Below are positions 9,004 to 17,371 of a stretch of 33,174 bases of DNA, piece after piece. How positions within the stretch are numbered: position 1 is the stretch's first letter; each line of letters begins with the position of its first letter. The notes under the pieces were generated by a model. The model was not told the origin of the DNA. It saw only the letters and a list, made by a program, of their open reading frames with translations, and made no database searches. Both the position numbers and the translations under genes were made by a program. The stretch lies in assembly GCA_964219345.1 (NCBI GenBank), contig CAXPPN010000031.1:1-33174 (forward strand). Reading direction: 5' to 3'. The DNA comes from UBA3537 sp964219345. Lineage in GTDB: Bacteria > Bacteroidota > Bacteroidia > Flavobacteriales > Flavobacteriaceae.

Positions 9004-11031
9004 TTAATTACTCACTTCAATTGAAAAAGTAGTCACAGGAATTCCGTTAGAATTTACTATGGCCCCTGTACCAGAGTCGCTCCAAGCATGACGTACGTAT
9101 TTAGGCGACTTAACTTGATCGGATATGAGCTCAATAGTGCACCCCTTGGCCACTGCATACGCATTGTAAAAATGGATATTGTCTTCAGAAATTTGAATTT
9201 GGTCTGAGTTCATAGCTTTGAGTTGCAAAACACCGCTGTCCTGACAATCAAAGGCGATGATAATTTTATTTCCTTTACTTATTACCTCAACAGGATAAGT
9301 AGCAAGGTGTTTACTGTGGAAACCATACGTTTTTTCAAGTGCTAAATTAGATAATCGTTTACCAACTTCATTCTTTTTGGCAGGGTGTATATTATCCGGA
9401 TTGCCTATGTCTAGTGTTACTATCATTCCTGTGTTGTTTAGAGCGGCTACCTGTCGCTGCGCATCCCTTAGGGCCGGAGATAATCCATTATTGTAGTTAT
9501 AGGGGGCAATCTGAACAAAATAAAATGGAAAATTATATGTCCACTTCGATCGCCAGCTTTCTATCATCTGCCTAAAAACAACTTTATATTCGTCTTCAAA
9601 ACCAACATTTGACTCCCCCTGATACCATATTGCTCCTTTAATGGTGTAAGGAATAAGGGGGTTGATCATGCCATTGTAAAGTGATGTTGGAGTCCAGGCA
9701 GATAATTTAACAAAATTTGGTCGGGGATTAGCTGCTAGGTAATGGGCATTTAATTTATAAAAATTACCTTTATATAACTCCGCTGACGAGTAAGCTTTCC
9801 AATATCCCTCCAAAGATAAAACATGACCTTGGTCATTAGAAATGGTTAACGGAGTGTAAATTCGGGCATCTCCCATGGTGTCCACAAGGCGGATAGCTAT
9901 GGTGTTTTCCCCTTCTTTTAGAATTCCCTCTGGAATGTCATATTGTTTTTCTTTGAAACTAGGAGCTCCCACTGTTGATCCAATAAATTCACCATTGATA
10001 AAAGTGAAATCCATATCATCTACCAGTCCTAGATTAAATTTATAATTTTCAGAAAGCTGATCAATGATAAATGTTTTTCTAACCCAAACAATACCGTCAA
10101 AATCGTTGGCCTTAGGATTATTAAAAACATCTGCATAATCACCAGGAAGCTTGAGATTTTGCCATTGACTATCGTCAAAAGTTTCAGTGGCAAAACGTTC
10201 ATCATCAAAATCAATTTCGCGCCATTGATCGGCGGTATAGGCCTGAGCAGTGTTAGGATAATTGTCCAGAGGCTTCAACCAATTTTTATACTCAGCCCGC
10301 TTTTCGTCCATTTGTGCTATGCTTGACAAAGCATCTTCATAGGCGGCAACGTTCTTTAAAGCGCTCTGGTCTGCCCAGGACTGAACAGGTGTCCCCCCCC
10401 AACTACTGTTAATGATTCCGATGGGAACTTGAAGCTCTTTATATAAATTTTTGGCAAAAAAATAGGCTGTAGCACTAAAATTTGAAACATTAGTAGAATC
10501 ACTAATCTTCCAATTTCCTCCAATCGTTTCCATAGGACTGTGCCCTACAGCTTGATTAACCTTAAAAAAACGCAGTGGATATTGGTGAGCAGAAGCAATT
10601 TCTTTAGATGAGTCTTCAATAGGATCTGTAGGTAACCATCCACTCAATGGCATACTCATATTACTCTGCCCTGAAGCGAGCCACACTTCCCCAAGAACTG
10701 CATTTTTTAGGGTGCTACAATGTCCAAGACTGCAAACTTGTAAATCAAAAGGGGTACTGGAGGTTTGAGTGGGCAAAATAATTTCCCATTTGCCCTCTGC
10801 GTCAGAAGTCCCTGAAAATTGCCCCCAAGGCACTGTAATTTCAACCTCAGATAATGGAGTGGATAGCCCCCACATATTTACTTCAGCATTTCGCTGCAAA
10901 ACCATATTATCTGAGAACAAACCGGGAAGCTTAAGCGTATTTTTAGAAGACTGACCAAACGAGAGGTTAGCCATCAACAATACGGTACACCAGATAAAAA
11001 ATTGGTGAAAACTCAAGTTACTTGGTGTCAT
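9004..11031 (-). CDS. Secreted SGNH-fold carbohydrate acetylesterase (sialate O-acetylesterase family)
   Basis: The chosen ATG at 11031 gives 675 residues with a clear signal peptide ending at SFG/QSS; a longer frame from 11073 would add 14 residues unlike a signal peptide. The SGNH elements are present: block I LASGQSNM with Ser123, SSWGGTPVQSW, GAIWYQGESN, and the DNIH dyad Asp546/His549. A GH2-like jelly-roll domain (roughly residues 260-410, with DGIVWVRKTF and the LKEGENTIAIRLVDT motif) is inserted between the catalytic blocks, as in larger family members. The enzyme removes O-acetyl groups from sugars. Since no sialidase or sialic-acid catabolic gene is nearby, the target is more likely acetylated mannose or another acetyl-sugar (inference). 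It overlaps the GH92 stop by 14 nt. Confidence 0.88.
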   Translation of the reverse strand: MTPSNLSFHQFFIWCTVLLMANLSFGQSSKNTLKLPGLFSDNMVLQRNAEVNMWGLSTPLSEVEITVPWGQFSGTSDAEGKWEIILPTQTSSTPFDLQVCSLGHCSTLKNAVLGEVWLASGQSNMSMPLSGWLPTDPIEDSSKEIASAHQYPLRFFKVNQAVGHSPMETIGGNWKISDSTNVSNFSATAYFFAKNLYKELQVPIGIINSSWGGTPVQSWADQSALKNVAAYEDALSSIAQMDEKRAEYKNWLKPLDNYPNTAQAYTADQWREIDFDDERFATETFDDSQWQNLKLPGDYADVFNNPKANDFDGIVWVRKTFIIDQLSENYKFNLGLVDDMDFTFINGEFIGSTVGAPSFKEKQYDIPEGILKEGENTIAIRLVDTMGDARIYTPLTISNDQGHVLSLEGYWKAYSSAELYKGNFYKLNAHYLAANPRPNFVKLSAWTPTSLYNGMINPLIPYTIKGAIWYQGESNVGFEDEYKVVFRQMIESWRSKWTYNFPFYFVQIAPYNYNNGLSPALRDAQRQVAALNNTGMIVTLDIGNPDNIHPAKKNEVGKRLSNLALEKTYGFHSKHLATYPVEVISKGNKIIIAFDCQDSGVLQLKAMNSDQIQISEDNIHFYNAYAVAKGCTIELISDQVKSPKYVRHAWSDSGTGAIVNSNGIPVTTFSIEVSN

Positions 11032-13942
11032 AATTAATTTGAATTTCGTCAATAAATATCCATCCTTTACCATCGTGTTGGCTGCCTATATGCCATTCTG
11101 GTACTGGACCAATTTTTTTGGCAATAACTTTTACGTATTGCCAAGGGGATTTTGGGGGATCAAATGTGATTGATTTAATTTGTGGCTTATCAAATTGTTT
11201 AATTTCAAAGTTTTCAATTCCAATTCGCTTAAAATTTTTTCCATCTGATGAAACATAACATTCTACACTTTTAGGGAAGAAAATCCACGGTCCTTGATCA
11301 CTGAGGAAATTTACAGTGATATCTTTAATTGCTTTGGGTTCTGATAAATTAACGATCGCATCAACATCTTCATTTAAATATCCCTGCCAAGCTCCAGTAC
11401 GAAAATCCTCACCCCCAACAATCCCATCTACTAAGGCATCAGTTCCCCCTGCGCTATATTGATAGTAATAGTCTGTGTTCAAAGTGACTTTAATATTTGG
11501 ATTTTTCTTTCTAAATGAGGTGGTAAGCGTTGAACTACGATTCCCATTAATGTCCGCATAAGTTTTCAGTAAAGTGTTGTCATCTAGTCGAATTGGTTCG
11601 GAGTATACCAAAAAATCGGATCCAGTAGAATAATATAGTGTAGCTTCAGGCTGTAAGCTTTTTAATTCGACCAAAGTTTCATTATAAAACGCTAACTCTC
11701 CACTTTGTATATAGGGAGGAGTCGTAATCCCATAGTCATCAATTGCTGTGGAAGGAATATTAACCTCTAAGGTTCCCCAATCTGTCTTTGATTGACCCAT
11801 TGTAAATTCTAATACACCACCCTTTATAATATCATTATGAGTAAAATATGAATTTAACAACGGACTGTTATTTAGACTCACCTCTGTGATATATTGGCTG
11901 GAAGGACTGTTATTTGGAGCAGTTATGGTGAACGTTTTTCCATTTTCTAAATTAATAACAGCAGATTTTACAATTGGAGAGCCAATAATATATTGGGAGG
12001 TCCCAGGCGTTACAGGATAAAACCCAAGTGCACTAAAAACATACCAAGCACTCATTTGCCCACAATCCTCATTGCCTGAAATTCCATCTGGCTTATTGGC
12101 GTATTGTTCCTTTAAAATTTGACGAATTTTTTCTTGTGTTTTGTGGGGCTTATTGATAAAATTGTACAAATAGGCCATATGATGGCTGGGTTCGTTACCA
12201 TGTGCATATTGACCTATTAAACCTGTGATATCTGCCTGATTTCTGCCCGATGTTTCACTACGAGCTGAAAATAAATTATCTAACATGGCCTCATAGTTGC
12301 TTTTTCCACCAACTAAGGCGATATGTCCGCTAATGTCATGTGGGACATAATAACTGTAATGCCATGAGTTAGCTTCGGTGTAGTTAAAATTTACTTCATA
12401 TGGGTCAAATGGAGCATACCATTTATTGTTAAAGCGTCCTCGCATAAAATTAGTATTAGGGTCAAATACATTCTTATAATTCTGTGCCCGCTGTAAGAAA
12501 GTTTTGTAATCCTCTAATTCACCTAATGATTTCCCCATCATAGCTATAGTCCAATCATCGTAAGCGTACTCTAATGTCTTTGATACAGATTCTGACTCCG
12601 TCTCTACAGGAATATAGCCAAGATTTTTGTAGCTTCTTAGACCAAAATGGTCTTGATTGGCCGAGTGCTTCATGGCCTTAAATGCCAAGTCTACATCATA
12701 ATCTTTAATCCCTTTTAGATAAGCATCGGCTATGACTGAAACTCCGTGATAGCCAATCATGGTATTGGTGTAATTAGCAGATAAGTCCCAAATCGGCATA
12801 ATCCCACCCTCTTTAAACTTGTTTAGAAAAGTACGGATAAACTGATTGGTTCTCTCTTGCTCAATAATGGTGTACAAGGGATGGGCCGCACGATAGGTGT
12901 CCCAAAGTGAAAAAACTGTGTGATAAGACACCGATTTGTCCTGCTGGATTTTCATATCCATCCCTCTATAGCGCCCGTCTATGTCTTGATACAAATTTGG
13001 GGCCAACATGGTGTGGTATAGTGCGGTGTAAAAATTAAATTTATCTTCCTCATCATAGGTTTCAACTACAATTTTACTCAGCTGTTGCTCCCAAGTTTCA
13101 TTAGCAATTTGTTGTACATCTTCAAAAGTTTTATCATCCAGCTCATGCTGTCTATTCTTTAAAGCACCGTCTTGGTCAACGGCTGAGATTCCGATACGTA
13201 TTTCTAATTCGTTCGAAACCTTGGAATCGAAAATAAAAGCAGCCCTTACAGATTTCCCCTCAAGATCATCGTTTTCAATAATTACATTCGAATAGGGGCG
13301 CGAGAAAACCATATCGAAGAATAGTCGCTGATCTTTAGCCCAAGAACTTGAAAAGCGGTGTCCTGATACATGTGAAGGATCCTCTAAATTTAGCTGAGAA
13401 TCTAAAACTTGATCCCTGTGAACTAAATCTAAAATAACGACTTGTTCAGAATTAGGAGGAAATTCATAGCGATGTATGCCGCTCCGCTCAGAAACTGTTA
13501 ATGCTACCTGAACATCGGTATCGTCAAGCTTTACCGAGTAGTAACCAGGGGATGCGACTTCATTTTGATGCGAAAAAGAGGAGCGGTAACCATTATTTCC
13601 GTCAGAACCATTGTTAAAATTAACTTTATCAGTTGGCATCAATAAAATATCACCATAATCTAATATCCCCGTCCCAGAAAGATGGGTGTGTGAAAAGCCA
13701 TAGATATATTGATCAGAGTAATGATATCCTGAGCAACCATCCCAACCATCTAATCGTGTATCAGGGCTCAGTTGCATCATTCCAAAAGGCATTGTTGCAC
13801 CAGGAAAAGTATGACCATGTCCACCAGTACCTATGAAAGGGTTAACAAACGATGTCAGTTGTTGGGAATCAATTTGATTTTCATTTGTGCAAGACAGAAG
13901 AAGTGCGAAAATGACCGTAAAAAATTTGGCTAGAAGTTTCAT
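11018..13942 (-). CDS. Glycoside hydrolase family 92 alpha-mannosidase with C-terminal beta-sandwich modules, lipoprotein
   Basis: This 974-residue enzyme is a calcium-dependent, inverting exo-alpha-mannosidase by family. After a lipobox (LLSC, Cys18) comes the N-terminal domain with FVNPFIGTGGHGHTFPGAT (residues 32-50) and SGYHYSD...GFSHTHLSGTG. The catalytic (alpha/alpha)6 part carries FSLWDTYRAAHPLYT, TEANSWHYSYYVPHD with Glu523 where the catalytic acid is expected, HGNEPSHH, and GNEDCGQMSAW near 623-633. A chitobiase-C-like segment (about 745-805) and an F5/8-type-C-like domain (about 830-970) extend the C-terminus beyond the usual length of about 750, and may bind carbohydrate. It is the first gene of the four-gene operon. 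Linkage preference (1,2, 1,3 or 1,6) cannot be fixed by eye. Confidence 0.93.
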   Translation of the reverse strand: MKLLAKFFTVIFALLLSCTNENQIDSQQLTSFVNPFIGTGGHGHTFPGATMPFGMMQLSPDTRLDGWDGCSGYHYSDQYIYGFSHTHLSGTGILDYGDILLMPTDKVNFNNGSDGNNGYRSSFSHQNEVASPGYYSVKLDDTDVQVALTVSERSGIHRYEFPPNSEQVVILDLVHRDQVLDSQLNLEDPSHVSGHRFSSSWAKDQRLFFDMVFSRPYSNVIIENDDLEGKSVRAAFIFDSKVSNELEIRIGISAVDQDGALKNRQHELDDKTFEDVQQIANETWEQQLSKIVVETYDEEDKFNFYTALYHTMLAPNLYQDIDGRYRGMDMKIQQDKSVSYHTVFSLWDTYRAAHPLYTIIEQERTNQFIRTFLNKFKEGGIMPIWDLSANYTNTMIGYHGVSVIADAYLKGIKDYDVDLAFKAMKHSANQDHFGLRSYKNLGYIPVETESESVSKTLEYAYDDWTIAMMGKSLGELEDYKTFLQRAQNYKNVFDPNTNFMRGRFNNKWYAPFDPYEVNFNYTEANSWHYSYYVPHDISGHIALVGGKSNYEAMLDNLFSARSETSGRNQADITGLIGQYAHGNEPSHHMAYLYNFINKPHKTQEKIRQILKEQYANKPDGISGNEDCGQMSAWYVFSALGFYPVTPGTSQYIIGSPIVKSAVINLENGKTFTITAPNNSPSSQYITEVSLNNSPLLNSYFTHNDIIKGGVLEFTMGQSKTDWGTLEVNIPSTAIDDYGITTPPYIQSGELAFYNETLVELKSLQPEATLYYSTGSDFLVYSEPIRLDDNTLLKTYADINGNRSSTLTTSFRKKNPNIKVTLNTDYYYQYSAGGTDALVDGIVGGEDFRTGAWQGYLNEDVDAIVNLSEPKAIKDITVNFLSDQGPWIFFPKSVECYVSSDGKNFKRIGIENFEIKQFDKPQIKSITFDPPKSPWQYVKVIAKKIGPVPEWHIGSQHDGKGWIFIDEIQINYDTK

Positions 13943-13946
13943 ATTA

Positions 13947-13978
13947 CAAATTTAAACACTACATACCCAGCTCCTCAA
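13947..13978 (-). promoter_or_regulatory. Candidate promoter of the mannosidase operon
   Basis: On the minus strand TAAATTTG (13947-13954) matches TAnnTTTG exactly, and a TTG lies 21 nt upstream (13976-13978). The box ends only 4 nt before the GH92 ATG at 13942, so transcription would begin at or almost at the start codon and give a leaderless mRNA. That is unusual; the box may be fortuitous. Confidence 0.45.
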
Positions 13979-14111
13979 TTTATGAACACTGCATTTTGAC
14001 TGCGTGATAAGATTAAAATTAAAAAGAATTTAATAATACTAACAAATTACTAAATTTACATGTAACAGCACAACAATAAATCTAAACATTACAGTTACTG
14101 ATAATACAATT

Positions 14112-14351
14112 ATGAAAACCAATAACTACTGGAAAACCAACAAACGCTATATCGTCATCCTTCTAAGCTTCTGGTTTTTAATCTCATTTGGAGGTGGAAT
14201 CCTTTTTGTAGAAGAACTTAATTTCATCCAAATTGGTGGATTTAAACTTGGATTCTGGTTTGCGCAACAAGGGTCAATCTTTGGATTTGTTTTAATTATT
14301 TTTATTTATATCTACTTAATGAATCGACTGGATCAATCAATTAAAAAATAA
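14112..14351 (+). CDS. DUF4212 small membrane subunit of a sodium/solute symporter
   Basis: A 79-residue protein with two hydrophobic segments (about 13-32 and 45-68) separated by a short loop, and short charged ends. The start TNNYWKTNKRYIVILLSFWF and the internal GFKLGFWFAQQGSI are typical of DUF4212 proteins, which by family knowledge are encoded just before ActP-like symporters. The stop is 4 nt before the symporter ATG, so the two are translated together. Its exact contribution (assembly, gating or stability) is not known. It is divergent from the GH92 operon with 169 nt between the start codons. Confidence 0.88.
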   Translation: MKTNNYWKTNKRYIVILLSFWFLISFGGGILFVEELNFIQIGGFKLGFWFAQQGSIFGFVLIIFIYIYLMNRLDQSIKK

Positions 14352-14355
14352 TTAT

Positions 14356-16017
14356 ATGGAACTACAGATTTGGATATGGATTGCTGTTGGGCTCAGTTTT
14401 TCACTTTACATAGGAATAGCCATTTGGTCTCGTGCGGCCTCAACCAAAGAGTTTTATGTTGCCGGTGGAGGCATTCATCCTATTGCGAATGGGATGGCCA
14501 CAGCAGCCGATTGGATGTCTGCCGCATCCTTTATTTCAATGGCAGGGATCATTTCATTCAGTGGCTATGATGGTTCTGTGTATCTAATGGGTTGGACTGG
14601 AGGTTATGTCTTACTAGCTTTATTACTTGCCCCATATTTAAGAAAGTTTGGAAAATTTACGGTTCCAGATTTTATTGGAGACCGCTATTACTCAAATACT
14701 GCGCGTTTGGTAGCTATTTTTTGTGCCTTGATTGTTTCTTTCACTTATATCGCAGGACAAATGCGAGGGGTTGGTGTGGTGTTTTCTAGATATTTAGAAG
14801 TCGATATCGTAACTGGTGTTTTAATTGGAATGGGAATTGTACTTTTCTATGCTGTCTTGGGAGGTATGAAAGGTATCACATACACCCAAGTGGCGCAATA
14901 CTGCGTATTGATATTTGCATTTATGGTTCCTGCAGTATTCATTTCTTTTTTAGTTACAGGGCATGTCGTCCCTCAAATTGGTTTTGGATCTAAAGGAGTT
15001 GACGGTGTGTTTCTTTTGGATAAATTAGATGGATTACATCGAGAGTTAGGATTTCATGAGTATACTTCTGGAACAAAATCAATACTTGATGTATTTTGTA
15101 TCACAATGGCGCTGATGGTTGGAACTGCAGGACTTCCTCATGTGATTGTACGGTTTTTTACGGTGAAAAAAGTGAGTGATGCGCGAAAGTCTGCTGGTTG
15201 GGCCCTTTTATTCATCGCAATACTCTACACCACGGCACCTGCAATTGCGGTATTTTCAAGGACTAATCTCATCGAAACTGTGAGTGATCAACCCTATGAT
15301 GAAATGCCCAACTGGTTTGAAAAATGGGAAACCACAGGTTTGCTTGAATTTAATGATAAAAATAATGATGGACATATTAAGTACAATGCTGATGAATCCA
15401 CAAACGAACTCACTGTTGATGCTGATATCATGGTACTGGCCAATCCCGAAATTGCAAAACTCCCCAACTGGGTTATCGCTTTACTGGCAGCCGGTGCGTT
15501 AGCCGCAGCACTATCAACTGCAGCAGGGCTTTTATTGGTCATTTCATCGGCGGTATCTCATGATTTACTTAAAAAAATAGTGGTTCCCGATATCTCTGAA
15601 AAAGGAGAACTGATTGCCGCTAGATTGGCAGCAACTGCTGCTGTTTGCATGGCAGGCTATTTTGGAATCAACCCCCCTGGATTTGTAGCGGCTACAGTTG
15701 CCTTGGCTTTTGGTCTTGCTGCCTCTTCATTTTTCCCTGCTATTCTATTGGGAATTTTTTCTAAACGGGTCAATAAAGAGGGTGTTATTTGCGGGATGTT
15801 GGTTGGCGTATGTTTAATGATATTTTATATGCTTAAATTCAAATTTGGATGGTTTGGCGGTGGTACAAAAGCCAACTGGTGGTTTGGAATCTCTCCCGAA
15901 GGATTTGGTTCTATCGCTATGATTGTTAATTTTTTAGTCACGCTTATTGTTAGTAATTTTACGCCAAAACCAAATCAAAAAATACAACAACTTATCCAAA
16001 AGATCAGAGAGCCTTAA
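14356..16017 (+). CDS. Sodium/solute symporter, acetate-permease-like (SSS family)
   Basis: A 553-residue inner-membrane protein with about 13 hydrophobic segments and SSS signatures: SRAASTKEFYVAGGGIHPIA, ATAADWMSAASFISMAGII, GGMKGITYTQVAQY and AAALSTAAGLLLVISSAVSHD. The pairing with DUF4212 and the extramembrane insert (about residues 305-365) place it in the symporter group related to acetate permease ActP. That insert contains an EF-hand-like acidic loop, DKNNDGHIKYNADE at 334-347. The likely substrate is acetate or a similar small carboxylate moved with Na+; the adjacent acetylesterase could supply acetate (inference). No sugar specificity can be claimed. Confidence 0.88.
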   Translation: MELQIWIWIAVGLSFSLYIGIAIWSRAASTKEFYVAGGGIHPIANGMATAADWMSAASFISMAGIISFSGYDGSVYLMGWTGGYVLLALLLAPYLRKFGKFTVPDFIGDRYYSNTARLVAIFCALIVSFTYIAGQMRGVGVVFSRYLEVDIVTGVLIGMGIVLFYAVLGGMKGITYTQVAQYCVLIFAFMVPAVFISFLVTGHVVPQIGFGSKGVDGVFLLDKLDGLHRELGFHEYTSGTKSILDVFCITMALMVGTAGLPHVIVRFFTVKKVSDARKSAGWALLFIAILYTTAPAIAVFSRTNLIETVSDQPYDEMPNWFEKWETTGLLEFNDKNNDGHIKYNADESTNELTVDADIMVLANPEIAKLPNWVIALLAAGALAAALSTAAGLLLVISSAVSHDLLKKIVVPDISEKGELIAARLAATAAVCMAGYFGINPPGFVAATVALAFGLAASSFFPAILLGIFSKRVNKEGVICGMLVGVCLMIFYMLKFKFGWFGGGTKANWWFGISPEGFGSIAMIVNFLVTLIVSNFTPKPNQKIQQLIQKIREP

Positions 16018-16082
16018 AGTCATCTTAGCTTTAAAAAAATTGATTGATATTTTTCAATTCAAATTCTGCTTTTTAAAATAAA

Positions 16083-16120
16083 AAAAGGGATAAATCTAAA
16101 AAAGAAGATTTATCCCTTTG
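16083..16120 (-). terminator. Hairpin terminator between the symporter and the lipoprotein gene
   Basis: A perfect 14-bp stem (16084-16097 with 16106-16119, core AAAGGGATAAATCT) has an 8-nt loop. On the minus strand it is followed by a run of seven T and then ATTTT, a good intrinsic terminator for the lipoprotein gene that stops at 16219. On the plus strand it is followed only by a short TTTG, so it would stop the symporter transcript less well. Confidence 0.8.
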
Positions 16121-16218
16121 TGTTCACCTCATTGAGCTATTTTCGAAACAATGTATAAGTTTCATGAAAAATTTTGTCAAAAGAAGTTAAGATAACTTAA
16201 TCTTTTTGAACCTAAATT

Positions 16219-17031
16219 CTAGATTCTTACATATTCTTTTTGGATAAAGGATGTAGAGCCGTTGCTACTTGGTAAGTCATAACTAACCTCAAGCCTATTG
16301 CCAATAATTTGAAAATTAACAGTTATTTGTAGGCTAGTATCAGTGTCATCGACTTCTCCATTACAAAAATTTATATCTAAAGTTTGATTAATTAGTACAA
16401 ATGTTGATCCAGATTCGTATGTAATATCCCATGTCTCCAAGCTGTATATACTGCATGAATTAAATCCACAAAATGAATTATCACTAAAATCATTAACAAG
16501 TAAAATTGTAGGAGAAACAACAATAGTGGATTTAAGTTGGCAATCATTTAAAAATAAATCATTTCCATCTTCTGATTCTGATATTAAGCGCCAGGTACCA
16601 ACAAATTCATTAAAAGTATAATTATTATCAGGAATTGTTTTAGTCCCTTTCCAAGTGCCATAATCAGGTGGAGTTGATGAATTATTAACAAAAACACCAG
16701 AAGCTTCATTTCCATACATAACTCCAGTAAAAATGGCACCATCTGTTGTAGTTCCAGCTGTTAGTGACGCATCTCCATTAGGAGAAACTAATCCTGAATA
16801 TGCATTGGTTTCGTTGTTTTCCGAACTCACATACTCACCAGTAAAGTTATTTTGATTAACAGTTCCTTGCCATATTCCTGAACTTACACCATCATAACTT
16901 ATTGTTTCATTATAAACTCCAGACCATTGTCCACTAAATGGGTTGTCTTGATTGGTGTCGTTGTCATCATTATCTCCTCCGCTACACGCAGAAATAATGA
17001 ATATTAGGCTTAGTTTTAATAATCTTTTCAT
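16219..17031 (-). CDS. Lipoprotein with a lipocalin-like C-terminal domain, function unknown
   Basis: A 270-residue lipoprotein: the signal peptide ends in ISAC (Cys16), followed by SGGDNDDND, whose acidic residues fit the Bacteroidota surface export signal. The N-terminal half (about 30-130) is rich in Gly, Thr, Ser and Asn with beta-strand repeats such as SGQWSGVYNE and YGTWKGTK. The C-terminal half begins with FVGTWRLISES, the usual opening of lipocalin-like domains in this phylum, and has four Cys (two in NDCQLK and SFCGFNSC, and one in NFCNG) that might form disulfides. It is a single-gene unit with its own -7 box and terminator. No enzymatic motif is visible; ligand binding at the surface is the most that can be proposed. 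Confidence 0.75.
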   Translation of the reverse strand: MKRLLKLSLIFIISACSGGDNDDNDTNQDNPFSGQWSGVYNETISYDGVSSGIWQGTVNQNNFTGEYVSSENNETNAYSGLVSPNGDASLTAGTTTDGAIFTGVMYGNEASGVFVNNSSTPPDYGTWKGTKTIPDNNYTFNEFVGTWRLISESEDGNDLFLNDCQLKSTIVVSPTILLVNDFSDNSFCGFNSCSIYSLETWDITYESGSTFVLINQTLDINFCNGEVDDTDTSLQITVNFQIIGNRLEVSYDLPSSNGSTSFIQKEYVRI

Positions 17032-17056
17032 AATCTTGTTGAATTGTTATTTATTT

Positions 17057-17064
17057 CAAATATA
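17057..17064 (-). promoter_or_regulatory. Candidate -7 box of the lipoprotein gene
   Basis: TATATTTG on the minus strand is an exact TAnnTTTG match, 25 nt before the ATG at 17031. The only nearby TTTG is too close (11-nt spacer), so the -33 part is unsupported. Confidence 0.5.
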
Positions 17065-17122
17065 ATTTTTTTTTGCAAAAGTCTTTGGTGCTGAACTAGT
17101 ACATAGAAAAGAGTAGAAAACT

Positions 17123-17152
17123 AAAAAGCCGAAACTTTTGTTTCGGCTTTTT
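17123..17152 (-). terminator. Terminator of the tRNA operon
   Basis: A 13-bp perfect stem (17123-17135 with 17140-17152) with the GC core GCCGAAAC, a TTTT loop, and A/T tracts on both sides. It works in either direction by sequence. It lies 5 nt after the 3' end of tRNA-Leu, so ending the tRNA transcript is its obvious role. Confidence 0.88.
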
Positions 17153-17157
17153 ATCTG

Positions 17158-17241
17158 TACTGAAGACGGGACTTGAACCCGTACGGCCTAATGGCCATTG
17201 GATTTTAAGTCCAACGTGTCTACCAATTCCACCACTTCAGC
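17158..17241 (-). tRNA. tRNA-Leu(UAA)
   Basis: Read on the minus strand, an 84-nt class II tRNA folds with acceptor GCTGAAG pairing with CTTCAGT (one terminal G-U pair), the D-arm TGGTGGAATTGGTAGACAC, anticodon loop CTTAAAA with anticodon TAA, a long variable arm TGGCCATTAGGCCG, and T-arm GGGTTCAAGTCCC. The discriminator is A. CCA is not encoded. It is second in a two-tRNA transcript, 20 nt after tRNA-Gly. Confidence 0.96.
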
Positions 17242-17261
17242 ATTAAGACTTAAAAATTATG

Positions 17262-17333
17262 AGCGAAAGACGGGATTTGAACCCGCGACCCTCACCTTGG
17301 CAAGGTGATGCTCTACCCCTGAGCTACTTTCGC
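17262..17333 (-). tRNA. tRNA-Gly(GCC)
   Basis: A 72-nt cloverleaf on the minus strand: acceptor GCGAAAG pairs with CTTTCGC, D-arm AGCTCAGGGGTAGAGC, anticodon stem TCACC/GGTGA around the loop TTGCCAA (anticodon GCC), T-arm GCGGGTTTGAACCCG. The discriminator is U as expected for tRNA-Gly. CCA is not encoded. It is the first gene after the promoter at 17372-17401. Confidence 0.96.
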
Positions 17334-17371
17334 AATTTATAAGAACGTTCCTTTGACAAACAAAGGGGATG

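Noticed and set aside
11031..11073. Longer N-terminus for the acetylesterase starting at 11073
   Set aside because: The extra 14 residues are polar and would bury the signal peptide; ATG 11031 gives a normal one.
17340..17366. Inverted repeat CCTTTG/CAAAGG in the tRNA leader
   Set aside because: Six base pairs only and no downstream U-run; could form by chance and has no clear role.
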